DNA from: Apodospora peruviana
Lineage: Eukaryota > Ascomycota > Sordariomycetes > Sordariales > Lasiosphaeriaceae
Length of the DNA stretch: 64,000 bases
Assembly: GCA_033439685.1 (NCBI GenBank)
Contig: JAUEDM010000009.1
Span: 1,364,001-1,428,000, forward strand
Direction of reading: 5' to 3'
Shown here: piece by piece, positions 20,808-30,367 of the stretch
How the letters are laid out: each line of letters begins with the position of its first letter
Position numbering within the stretch: position 1 is the stretch's first letter
Notes under the pieces: model-generated
What the model saw: only the letters and a program-made list of their open reading frames with translations
The model's database searches: none
Told to the model about the DNA's origin: nothing
Made by a program: the position numbers and the translations under genes

Positions 20808-21062
20808 CTATTTTTTGGGCGGAGGGTTGGTTCCTGGTTTCGGGTGGTCGTTTTTGTTATAACCATGTGGTGGAATAACGTCTGCAAACTCGATGAGAAA
20901 GAACGATACGAATATAAACAGAACTTGTTGGACGATAGTTTCGTTGTTTGGATGAATGAAGGCGGGAATGAGGTCGGGAGTGAAGGCGGAAATGCTGCTG
21001 AAAATGCCGGTGAGGCACACGCTGCCATAAAGAACAATCCGGGCCACAAACTTGGCGTCCAT
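20808..21062 (-). CDS. Small membrane protein of the divergent module, copy 1 (84 aa)
   Basis: The ATG is at 21062. Two predicted membrane helices are seen: FVARIVLYGSVCLTGIFSSI and, after a short polar loop, VLFIFVSFFLIEFADVI. A short proline/lysine tail follows (NDHPKPGTNPPPKK). It is paralogous in layout to the 83-aa frame at 57748-57497, which also has two helices, then ILPP and a polar tail. DNA upstream of the ATG is shared between the copies (ACATCGAATTCC), and in copy 2 a coding-like frame continues upstream. A 5' exon may therefore be missing from this model. It is transcribed away from the long coiled-coil gene across a 57-bp palindrome. Family not recognised. Confidence 0.5.
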   Translation of the reverse strand: MDAKFVARIVLYGSVCLTGIFSSISAFTPDLIPAFIHPNNETIVQQVLFIFVSFFLIEFADVIPPHGYNKNDHPKPGTNPPPKK

Positions 21063-21733
21063 GGCAACCAGTGAGGGAATTCGATGTTGCTCGGATCTCC
21101 AGAACTTCGAAGTGTATTATGTCTGTCTATATAAGAAAATTTGCAATTTGTCCAGTTGCTCATATTAGACGCCGTCTGCAGCCCCTCACACCCCGGCACG
21201 TCATATCTGCACTTCCTGGTGATGAAGTCGCCATGGTGTTGCATGAGCGTGTGCATTTTGAAGAGAAAAAAAGAAAGCGGTCGATGGGGGTTGGTGTCAA
21301 GGCTCTGAGATGGCTTGTCTGCAAAGAGAGGAGATGGACCGGCGGTGGTGGCTTTGCTGTGGCTTTCTGTGGATATGGATTTGGGATGTCCTGCACATTT
21401 CGGTAAGCTAGGGTGGTCTTTTGGATGGACGGCTGGTTCAATATCCATGTGAACCTGTCCAAGAACCAACACTCAGCCGGTGGCTTCTGCTGGGTGTGAA
21501 AATTACTTGGGAATGATCAGTCAAAGCGGAGAAAGCTGAGGCAGAGTATCAGAACAGAGAACAGGATAGCTCAAGCTAGGCGAGTTCACACCCAAGGTGG
21601 ATAATAACAAGAAGCAAAATGTGGCAACAGGAGGCAGGAGCGCGAAAGGAAAGATGAGACGAGGTCGTGGTGCACCCTTGACATCGAAGATGTGATTGCA
21701 GGGAAGGGCTGCATCGGCGTGACCAACTAAGTT

Positions 21734-21790
21734 GCCACCTTGCCGGATTAGGGAGAGTCTACTAGACTCTCCCTAATCCGGCAAGGTGGC
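21734..21790. promoter_or_regulatory. Perfect 28-bp-arm palindrome in divergent promoter, copy 1
   Basis: The left arm 21734-21761 begins GCCACCTTGCCGGATTAGGG. The right arm 21763-21790 is its exact reverse complement, with a single C between them. It lies about 70 bp upstream of the ATG at 21858 and about 670 bp from the start at 21062. A mutated version occupies the same place in the second module (58172-58226). It could be a binding site for a dimeric regulator, a cruciform-forming site or a remnant of inserted DNA. Confidence 0.9.
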
Positions 21791-21857
21791 TTGTAGGCTT
21801 GTCTGCTTCTTCTCCCTGTGTCCATCACCTCCTCCTTTCTCCTTGGTCACCATCGCT

Positions 21858-24800
21858 ATGTATGGATCCGAAAAAGTCATGACTCTGTCTGAGGAGGTAC
21901 TCTTCTGGAAGCAGAAGGCTCGACAGTTGGAAGCCAAAGTACAAGATTTGGAGGCAGAAAACCAAACTCTGAAACAGCGAATCGGCGCCGGCCAGGTAGT
22001 TCCGTCGGGTGGACACGGCCGAGAGAATATTGGTTTTCACCGGCCCCGGGGCCGAAACGAGACGTGTCATACTCCGGAACCCCCGCAAAGGACCACCCAT
22101 GCCACCGACGAGGGCCGAGGCCATGGGAATCCCCAGGGGAGTCCGCCGCCGCCGCCTTCCCCTTCGCAACGACTTCGGCGGTCCGATGTTAATGAAATTA
22201 CATTTCAGATCGAAACACCACAGAGTCGTCCGCCAAGTCGCCCTGTCACCCAGAGGGTGGACAAGTTTCTAGGAGATGGGCCGAAAAAGTATAAAAACTG
22301 GGAGAAGAGAAGACAAGACATCGGTCTTTCGGATCCAAAATCGGCCATTCAGATCTTCTTCCAATTAATCGGCTGTACAGAATTCTCCCCCACACCTTCC
22401 ACCAAGATTGGAGATAGCAGCTCTAAGGCAGAAGCTGTATTGCAACGTTATGAAGGTTTTATCCGGATTCTTTGCCAGAACCGAGACCGTGTGCGACAAA
22501 TAACGAATTTCGCCATCTTGCTTCATGTTTGTCTCTGCCGGGTGTCGAGGATTACGGGAAAGGTTCCTACCAGCACAATAAACAGATATATGAACGTCGT
22601 CTTAGAAGGTCAAGAGAAAGGAGCCGATTATCTGAAGAAACTCCGAACATCGGTTCTTTGGCCTATCTATCAAGTTGAAGGTTTACGGTCGTGGCTCGGT
22701 AATCGCGCCGATGAGTTCTTCCTCCTCTGTAAGCCCTCGTGCAATAAAGCCACACTGTTGGGCTAGCTAACTCGATTTAGATGGCGCTCCAATTGAGACA
22801 TATCGGCAACTTTGGGATGAGAGTCCACTAAACATCAACACGCGAGAGAAAAACGCAGAGTTCACAGGCAAACTGAAGAAGATATGTGACTTTGGGGCGG
22901 GTCAGGACTGCCACGTCTCGTTCTCAGTGCCGTTTTTGGTGACATTAATAGGTCAAGGTGAATATACGTAAGTGGTGCCAGCCCCTCCAACGTTCTTTGC
23001 TAAGTAGCGCATAGTCTTCAAGAAGTCAATGAAGCGCTCCACACGAGCATGACCAAGATAGAGTTTGAAGAGTCAGTTTACAAGATACTTTCAAAGCTCC
23101 CGGGCACTTCAGGATTTCACCACTTGCCTATCAGGGCCCAAGATCCACCGTCAGGTACGCTCCACACGCATCTCAAAAGCTGAAAGGACCAACACTGACC
23201 CGCCATTAGTAGGCCAGGGAGACCATGAAAGTACGGAATCTGCGCCAAATGACGAGAAAATCCAACCTCTCATTGACGAAATGTACCATCTCTCCAGTCA
23301 GTCGACTTCTTTATTGGTTCCAAGGCCTAGAGAGGCAAGCACAGAGTACCCACAGCAAGCCGACCCGGATCAGAACGGGACAGTTCTACTCTACGACCAC
23401 AGCTCAGACAAGGTACTTAACGCCAACTACCAAGGAGAATCGGGCCTTCGTTCAAACCAGACAGTTGCCCAGCCAGTGCAAAATCAGCCGGTGCAGAATC
23501 AGCTGGCTGGAACTGTCATTGCGATAATGAACGGAGATTTGAGCATTGGGAGTCAAGAGACGGTAATCTCACAGGGCGCGTCAGTTCCACGGTTCACGCC
23601 GGCAAACGGGAGCAGCACTATACAGGTGTCTCGCCCGGAAGAGGCAACGTCAGAGCCCCAGAGTAGACTCGATCAAGACACCCGCAAGAAGCGGCACGGC
23701 AGCCCAGCGGGCATAGCCAGCAAGAAACGACCGAGACGTCGAGGAAACGGGACTAGTCAGGACGGCCGTACAGATTTTCATCCAGGCGATCCTCTCCAAA
23801 TCGTTCCTTCACCACCCCCAACACAGCCCCAAAGCCGGCCAAACGACCAAGTGTACACTCTCAACCATAACAACATCGTATCTGTGGGCACTGATGATAG
23901 GGCCGAAGGAACAGACTTGCAGGAGACACGCATGTTCACGCCTATCAATGCTGGCCGGGACCGCGGGCCTGCGACCTCACTGCCAGGTAACATCTCAGCA
24001 GCCTCCAGCTCGCCACGGAGGGAGGTTATGGGACTGATCCCAAGCTTTCAGCCGAGTCTGAGAGTGCATCCACCCAACAGCGGCGCCACCGAATCTTTCA
24101 ACGACAAACGACGCCGTCCAGAGCCTACAGGTTGCCGCCCAGGCCCCGATGAGCCGGCGGGAGCTGATTGGCACGCAGATCAGTCCCCAGGTGTAACGCC
24201 TCTCTGCACGCCAGCTCAGTCACAGGTCATTGTCTCACCTGAGAGTCCGGCACCCATGGGGGAGGTCGTGGGGAATCGGTTCCAGGCAGATTCTCATCCA
24301 GCACTTGTGCGGACCAGCGACGGAGGGAGCTCCCAGGCAGAAGACGTGGGCGAGCAACCGGTCACCAACTCCGCGGCACTAGGAGACACCCAACCCCCCT
24401 CCATTCCAACAAAAGCCCGCTCAGGATATGGCCAGGCCCGCAAAACTCAGTCCGATGATGACCATTCTGACGGCCAGCCTAATGAGGATCAGTTTGGCCA
24501 GTCAAGCGAGGGTCAATTTGATGACCAAACAGTTGAGAAAGCAGCACCGACGCGACCCCGGAAGCGACAGAGACGCGATGAAAGCCGCGGGCCTCCCCAT
24601 TTACTCCCTACACCACCCGCATCGCAGTCCCAAACTCAGCCAAATAGATCCACGAGAACAGCACTCCATCAGTCGGTCCCCCCAAGCACCCATACAGTCA
24701 CAGATCGTTCTCCCGATATACAGTTCACGGCGAAGGGACCCAGAGACCGCAGCCCGCTCGGCCGAGAGAGGCGCGGAGACAATGGTGCCGGTCTTCATCC

Positions 24801-25047
24801 GGGTGACCCGGTATATGTCTCTTCGCCACCCGCGCCGCAAACCAAAGGAATAATTGCGGGACTCGTTTTACCAGACCTTTGTGGGGCTGTTGAAGAACAG
24901 CTCGCAGCCTTGATCAGTTTTGGCAGTGGTCACTACCCTCCAGACGACTTCGTTCAATTTCGGCCTGGGGAAATGATTACGGGACGTATCCTGTACGAGT
25001 TATTGCATTTGGAACTAAAACAGTTCTCGAATCACGCCTTGGGATGA
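21858..25047 (+). CDS. Long multi-exon coiled-coil/disordered protein, first part
   Basis: Exons: 21858-22728, 22781-22967, 23015-23154 and 23210-25047. Introns of 52, 47 and 55 nt have GTAAGC, GTAAGT and GTACGC donors and CTAAC, CTAAG and CTGAC branch sites. The joined frame is open (1011 aa). ATG 21879 is an alternative start. The N-terminus is a leucine-zipper-like coil (about 13-43: FWKQKARQLEAKVQDLEAEN). A Pro-rich linker follows, then a folded, helical region of about 300 residues beginning QRVDKFLGDGPKKYKNW and continuing over the introns. The rest is low-complexity, Pro/Gln/Ser/Asp-rich with degenerate internal repeats (GADWH..QSPG.T.L.TPA). A folded-looking segment (AGLVLPDLCGAVEEQLAALI) precedes the stop. 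A repeat of the GADWH type recurs in the next frame, so 25044-26684 is probably the same gene. Family unknown. Confidence 0.65.
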
Positions 25048-26684
25048 CCAAGGAAAAAATGGACGAGTGTAGGGGAGCCTACCAAGAGGCACTTGGCTCC
25101 CTTGAGGCAGTGTCATATCCCCTTCAGGACTATGCCGGCAACACCTGCGCTTTTCGATGTTGTGATGCCTTAGCCGCGTACCTTGGGACACGATCAGAAA
25201 AAATTCAAGACCCGGTTTCTCTTCGGCTCTTCTACCTTCGACGCCTTTTGCAGTCTCGCCTTCAGCCCGACACCGTATCCGTTCCAACACCACAACCTAC
25301 ATCCAACGAGGCCGACGAGAACGAGTCGCCGGGCGCTGAGTGGCACCAATGTCAGCTCCCAGGTGGAACGCGCCTCGACACACCAGCCAAGTCACATGCC
25401 GTGGGCTCCCCCGAGGACAACCCGTCACCCAGGGGGTCAGGCGACAACCCATCAGTCGCGATCAGTCTTGAGTTTCGGCTAGCACGGGGCCAAGAACAAA
25501 ATCCTCTTCCTGGTCCTAACATCAGCTTACCGGATGGACGCTCTTTGCATGTCGAGCATCTCACCCATGCGGTGAATGGAGACATGGAGGTTGGCATCGA
25601 GCAACAGACACCGCTAGGGGGAGAAAGTGTGGATCATCACACACTCTCTGAGACAATCTTCAGCAGGTTGGAGATTCTGTCACAAGCAGCTGGCTCTCCC
25701 ACGACACAGTTTCAAACTTGGCCAAACAACGGCGTGCACACGGCCGAAAACAACGGTAACCTGTCGTTTCTGGGGGGGGGCCAAGACGGCGGTGTGAATT
25801 CACAGGAGATACCCCAACCCAGAGTTGTTGAATCGGCTCTTGATCTGTTTGCTTCCATTTGCGCAGGCCAGAAAGGCGAACCCACGTCACAGCGCAATGA
25901 GGCCCCGACCAGACCAACCCAACCACCCGGCACTGCCAACGACACACGACGCCACCCGGAGCCTGCGGATCACGATGGCCAATTGCCAGGCGCTATGGCT
26001 TTAGGATATACGAGCCATGACACCCGGCTACAACCTTCCGCATTCAGTTTCACCGCGCAACAAGGGCGGCCACCCGGCGATGGGGTCCGATCGACAAGCC
26101 GGCCCGAACATCACGGCGAACCGGTAACCTCGTTGCTTGATTTGAGCCTCATCGAACCAGGCCTGGGCGAGCAAGAGTTCACAGAAGCATCACTCCTGGG
26201 AATCGATCATGTCACGCAGCAGGGAGAAGGAGGAATGCAACCAGGTGACCAAGCTGAGGCTGAAAACCCATGGCGGGCAGGAAACCGGTTCGAATCAGAG
26301 CATGGCAAACCCACCTCGCTGCCTGAGTCGATGCAAATGCCGCCCGGGACGATTAATATCCCAACCATTCATCTTAACAGGCATCTTCAACCTCAATCTG
26401 ATAATGGCTATTCGCTTTTACAATTCGATACTGGGAATAACGAGCACGTTGTAGATATTGATCTCATTTTCAGTCAGCCGTGCGATAATGACTTCACTGG
26501 GTTTCAGCCAGATAGCTTACAGAGAGTCGTTGATATTGAATTGATGTTTGGTTGGGGGTCGTTGGGTGATGTCTTCACTGGTTTTCTGACAAACGGTGGA
26601 GAAAATAACCACCAGGAAGGTACGGAAGTATTGGGAGTGAACCGATTCTTTCGAGGATTCTCATCTTCACCGTCTCTAGAATAG
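25044..26684 (+). CDS. Probable C-terminal part of the long coiled-coil/disordered gene
   Basis: This 546-codon frame overlaps the previous stop by ATGA. Its frame is also open upstream with protein-like sequence (FGTKTVLESRLGMTKEKMDE). A 38-nt interval 24986-25023 (GTATCC..ACTAAAACAG) removed as an intron would fuse both frames into one protein of about 1544 aa from ATG 21858. 38 nt is short, so a frameshift or an independent gene are alternatives. Supporting one gene, the block GAEWHQCQLPGGTRLDTPA here mirrors GADWHADQSPGVTPLCTPA in the upstream frame. The C-terminus has a tandem pair HVVDIDLIFSQ..NDFTGF and RVVDIELMFGW..DVFTGF. The middle is Pro/Gln/Asn/Gly-rich and probably disordered. 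No enzymatic motif. The shortened copy at 58329 has no equivalent of this part. Confidence 0.6.
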   Translation: MTKEKMDECRGAYQEALGSLEAVSYPLQDYAGNTCAFRCCDALAAYLGTRSEKIQDPVSLRLFYLRRLLQSRLQPDTVSVPTPQPTSNEADENESPGAEWHQCQLPGGTRLDTPAKSHAVGSPEDNPSPRGSGDNPSVAISLEFRLARGQEQNPLPGPNISLPDGRSLHVEHLTHAVNGDMEVGIEQQTPLGGESVDHHTLSETIFSRLEILSQAAGSPTTQFQTWPNNGVHTAENNGNLSFLGGGQDGGVNSQEIPQPRVVESALDLFASICAGQKGEPTSQRNEAPTRPTQPPGTANDTRRHPEPADHDGQLPGAMALGYTSHDTRLQPSAFSFTAQQGRPPGDGVRSTSRPEHHGEPVTSLLDLSLIEPGLGEQEFTEASLLGIDHVTQQGEGGMQPGDQAEAENPWRAGNRFESEHGKPTSLPESMQMPPGTINIPTIHLNRHLQPQSDNGYSLLQFDTGNNEHVVDIDLIFSQPCDNDFTGFQPDSLQRVVDIELMFGWGSLGDVFTGFLTNGGENNHQEGTEVLGVNRFFRGFSSSPSLE

Positions 26685-26724
26685 TGTTCGTCTACAACTA
26701 GTATCTCCTATCCAGAGCTTCCCT

Positions 26725-27408
26725 TCAGGTCGTGAGATGCGCAATGCAGTAGAAACAAATATCGCGATCCTTTTCCACATCCTTCCTTAGGAGCACCTGC
26801 TCCCCTGACTGAAGAAAGATCATCTCACCCACTTGACACTCGAAACAGGATTTGGTGGTGCCACCACCAGCAGTAGGAGACAGGATAATCCCCTTAAAAG
26901 GGGGTTCTTCCCGCACTGCGATCACCGGGGCGGTTCCCTGGGCGCCTTCACCCTCTCTCGGCCGAGGCCTTCGGACAAATATGAGTATCACAACCTTGCC
27001 CTCTGAGATCCTCATGCCCTGACCTCGAAGCCAGAAAATATTACCATTGTAAATATCTGGATTGATGCCGAACCCCTTCCCCTTCGCCCATTTGTATAGT
27101 GTGTTTTCCTATATTTTCATTAGTGTTTGGCCGTGCATCTTTATTTAGGCTTAACAAACCATAACCTTGTGAAATCCAAGATTTAGCTCTTGAGCTGGGT
27201 GGGGTTGTGATAGAATTTGCAACCTCAGTATATCAGTGTCCTTCACGGATTCCATATCCTCAGTGTAGCAGGCAATCGACTCAGCTAGCCGCCGAATGAG
27301 ATCTATGATACATTTAGCCTGCTTCTGAGTGGTTTTGAATGTCGGCTCGTCCAATTCTAAGTCGTCAGTCGTGATGCTCACGATGTCGGCAGCACGGACG
27401 ACAGGCAT
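26725..27408 (-). CDS. Two-exon gene with paired CxxC motifs, 210 aa
   Basis: Exon 1 is 27408-27160 and exon 2 is 27108-26725. The 51-nt intron starts GTTTGT, has ACTAATG as branch site and ends ATATAG; it links LGFHKVM to ENTLYKWAKGKGFGINP. The start is the ATG of MPVVRAADIV; an upstream in-frame start at 27570 would add a hydrophobic but unlikely leader. The N-terminal third is helical (KTTQKQAKCIIDLIRRLAES). The C-terminal half is beta-rich (GKVVILIFVRRP, AQGTAPVIAVREEPPF) with CFEC and, 30 residues later, CFYC, a possible zinc site. I do not recognise the family. Confidence 0.55.
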
Positions 27409-27832
27409 GTTGTTGACCGTGATGTGTTCCCAAGAAAAATAAATGAATGAGAATACACAAAGCACAATTGTAGAGCACGTTCTCAGGCTTATATAGATGT
27501 ATGCAGGCGGAGTTGGAGAATGGCGAGCAGAGCCTCCCTTGTCAAAGAATGGAAATTCAACGTTGGGCATGTTTCGGTCCTCCTTATCTTATCAGATAGC
27601 TCATTGGGTTGCATCCACGTGAGTAACCTTGTGACCAGCTGATTCCTGTTAGACATTTGCGGTTGGTGTTCTCGATGTGACTAACCATATACAGAAATTA
27701 CCGAGCTAGGCCAGATTTGGCCTAGTTTTCAACACTTCCTCGGACAACCAACTTGCGAAAGAAACCGACCAATCAGACTTCGTCTCCCCGACCCCTTCAA
27801 CACTATCACCAACATCACCGCCGTCACATCTC

Positions 27833-28100
27833 TCAAAAACCCTGGCCTCTCTTTTGGTCCGGTTCAGCCTCCTTCATGACTCTGTCCAAGTCAATTACTG
27901 TCTCTTCCTCTTTCTTCACATCACTGGTTGATCCGTTTGCGGCCTGTCCATATCTTGTCAGTGTACTTCGCTTAACTTTTTAGAGAACTTACTGGCGACG
28001 GTGGGGGAGCTGGCGGCAGAGGGGGAGTAGGCTTGGGGGGTTGCGGCAAATTCAACTTCGTGCCTGAATTCCCGTTTGTACCGGTGCCGTTGCTATCCAT
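27833..28100 (-). CDS. Small proline-rich protein with SIM-like segment, 72 aa
   Basis: Exon 1 is 28100-27993 and exon 2 is 27943-27833. The 49-nt intron has a GTAAGT donor, an ACACTGACA branch site and a GGACAG acceptor. The first half is Gly/Asn then proline-rich (LPQPPKPTPPLPPAPPP). The second exon gives an acidic helix containing EEETVIDLDRV, which resembles a SUMO-interacting motif preceded by acidic residues. The protein ends in a basic KRGQGF. Proline-rich segments of this kind bind SH3 or WW domains, but no partner can be named. Too small for a family assignment. Confidence 0.5.
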
Positions 28101-28389
28101 CGTCACTAGTTGTTTAGAGAGTTGATGAAGATGGTGTTCGTGCGATGAGCGCCAGACTCGCAGTGTTGAACCTGCGTTTGGGCCTCGAGTGTCCGAAGTC
28201 GTTGCGGCTCGGTCGTGAGGGACAGGGCTGTCGGCTAGGTAGGGTTGTGGCTGCGATGTGTTCTTAGGTGACAAAAGAGACTATGGAAGGAAGTGTTGAG
28301 CCGGCCGGTGATACTCGGGGCATGTCAGTCCCCTGTTTTGAGAAAGCCAGAACGCTGGTCGCCGTCTTGGGAGTCCTCTTACATGAAAA

Positions 28390-28653
28390 TCAATATATTG
28401 TAGTAGGTAGAGGAAGATAGTGTATCTTTCGACGTTCAGAGCACCACTTGCAAAAATCTGAGTCTTGGATATCGACTGCTTTGGTACACTCCCACCAGCA
28501 ATTGCAATGAGGCGGTATTTTCATATCTTCTTGCACGGGAAGAAGGGCATTCTTATACCTGCCAGCCGGTGAGGTCACATCTGGGTCGGTTGAGAAACTG
28601 ATGGTTGCAAGAAGATCCTCCTGTATAAGCTGCGAGAGCGAGAAACCACCCAT
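28390..28653 (-). CDS. Small Cys-rich protein, 87 aa
   Basis: The ATG is at 28653. The second half has a compact cysteine cluster: CNCWWEC, then 13 residues later FCKWCSERR. That gives five cysteines in a C-x-C-x3-C...C-x2-C arrangement suited to zinc binding. The first half is LSQLIQEDLLATISF and polar. No signal peptide, so it is probably intracellular. An upstream exon is possible. Not recognised. Confidence 0.35.
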   Translation of the reverse strand: MGGFSLSQLIQEDLLATISFSTDPDVTSPAGRYKNALLPVQEDMKIPPHCNCWWECTKAVDIQDSDFCKWCSERRKIHYLPLPTTIY

Positions 28654-29308
28654 GTCTCACAAATTCCTCCAGGTGAATGCCGTATTCACTCTGTTGCAGA
28701 GTTATGCTACGACGAGACACGTACGTCGTCGCCCGTTCCCACTCTGTCTGATGAAGCAGCAGTTGACAAATGAGAGCAAAATCAACACGATGCCGGTAGC
28801 TCGGGTGCTCCTCGTGCGGCCGGGATCCCATCCGGTAGCCAAACTAATCAGCCGCAGGTACAGGCATGGACGGCGAGTTGAAATTGACTTTGTCTGAACC
28901 AAACTTTCTACGTGGAGCTATCACCACGAGTCGACGTGCATGGTTCAATATCGACCAGTTTGCATTGGTCAATGGCTTGTTCACCCCAAGGTAAGCGGCC
29001 GTGATGACTGGCATCCTAATCTGGCACAACCTTGGATATGTGACACGGTAGCCCTCCAAGTCCAATTGTAGACCAACCTATGGGAGAAAATGTACCTGGC
29101 GACACAAGCCTCCGAGATGTAATAGTTAACCAGCCTTGACCTCCTGGTCAATGTATGCAGGCCAAATCCAGGCTGCCTCCACCCCGAAGCGCTGCCCCTG
29201 CAAGCCATATTAAGCTTATTCAAGGTCTCTGTCCAATCTCCATCGCATATAGAGAGCTGCCCCGCAAGCCAGATTTATCTTGGATGTGAGTTGTTCTGCC
29301 TAACGCAG
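28654..29308. other. Intergenic
   Basis: Overlapping short frames only. The end (29281-29308) holds GTGAGT and a CTAACGCAG acceptor-like word just before the nuclease-like gene, so a 5' exon of that gene may lie here. Confidence 0.35.
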
Positions 29309-29352
29309 GCATCCACTTCCATCCATCCACTTCCACCCATCCACTTCCACCT
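29309..29352. repeat. Short tandem repeat (CATCCACTTCCAC)
   Basis: Three imperfect copies of a 13-14-bp word at the beginning of the nuclease-like exon, read as IHPLPPIHFH. Confidence 0.7.
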
Positions 29353-30195
29353 ATTTGGGGCTGAAGACGATCTCGAAAAACTTCTTCTGAGCATAGACGT
29401 GAACCCTTTAAACGGTACTGCCGAATGGTTACAGAAGGAGGGTGACAGTGTCAGGACATTTTACACTCATGTCTCACACCCCATCCAGCTCGCCTTCCAA
29501 ACCCGTCATCACACGCCATTTATCGTCCAACGTTCGGAATCAGGACCTCTTGGCCCCACCAATGTCACCCAGACCATTGACTACTCTTGGGGTTATGGAG
29601 AGCGTAGCCTCATAATAGGTGAGGTGAAAAGACATGGGATAATCGATATCAGAACATGGACAGGCGAGAATCCAGTAGACAGCACTCGTCGTTGGCTAGG
29701 GAAGGAGCTGAGAGGGTAAGTACCACGGCTCTATAACTACAGCTCCCTACTGACAGTTATGGTGATAGATATTGCCATATGTACAAATGCTTCGCTGCAT
29801 CGGTCTTCGATGGCAAGTACCTCCTGATTCTTGTGTTTCACGCCGCAGCTGTTCCCGATATTACCCGGCAGAACTGCCCAGTCATTTGTCTGGTTTTCTC
29901 AGCCGAGTGTACAACAACATTACGCTATGGCCTTTTCAGGACGGTGATGCATCAGATCCGGAGAATGCAAGCCGCCGCAGCCCCGCCGGTAGTCTTAGAC
30001 GGCTATATTCGTAGATTCAGGTTGTCAGGGTTTCCTTTTTGGGTTTATGGGGATGCCGAACACGAAGAGCATCCAAATGGCTATATTCGGATTTTGGATG
30101 TGTCCGGCGCATGGTACTGGGCTTCTGCGGATGGAAATGCTGTATTAGACCAGGATGATAATGTTGTTTGGGATACTGTCCAACTCGGGTTGTGA
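29309..30195 (+). CDS. Restriction-endonuclease-fold-like protein (PD-(D/E)xK type)
   Basis: Two exons: up to 29715, and 29769-30195. The 53-nt intron (GTAAGT..CTACTGAC..GATAG) joins WLGKELRG to YCHMYKCFAASVFDGKYLLI. The 5' end is unresolved: the frame has no ATG, and a splice acceptor sits at 29308. The core reads IDYSWGYGERSLIIGEVKRHG. The GEVK is the E-x-K of PD-(D/E)xK nucleases in a predicted beta strand, with conserved ELRGY..Y and FDGKYLLILVFHA further on. Proteins with this layout are widespread in filamentous fungi, often next to small protein-kinase-like genes, as here (30368). The same two folds are combined in Crinkler-type effectors. Activity is not proven; the catalytic Asp is not certain. 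Confidence 0.55.
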
Positions 30196-30367
30196 CATCT
30201 GCAGCTTTCCGACTAATTCGGTCTTAGTGGATTAGAAAAGTGGATCAACTACATCTCTCATTCTTATATAAGCAAGCCCTTGGGCCAACTCTCTCTTTCT
30301 CCGTTTTCCCGCGTTCTCCCAATTCTTCTCCACCGCTAATACCTTAATTCCCGTCCATTAATTCAAG

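Noticed and set aside
20708..21472. 254-codon minus-strand frame
   Set aside because: It overlaps the small membrane-protein gene in another frame; only its first part might be a 5' exon, and the rest has no protein-like character.
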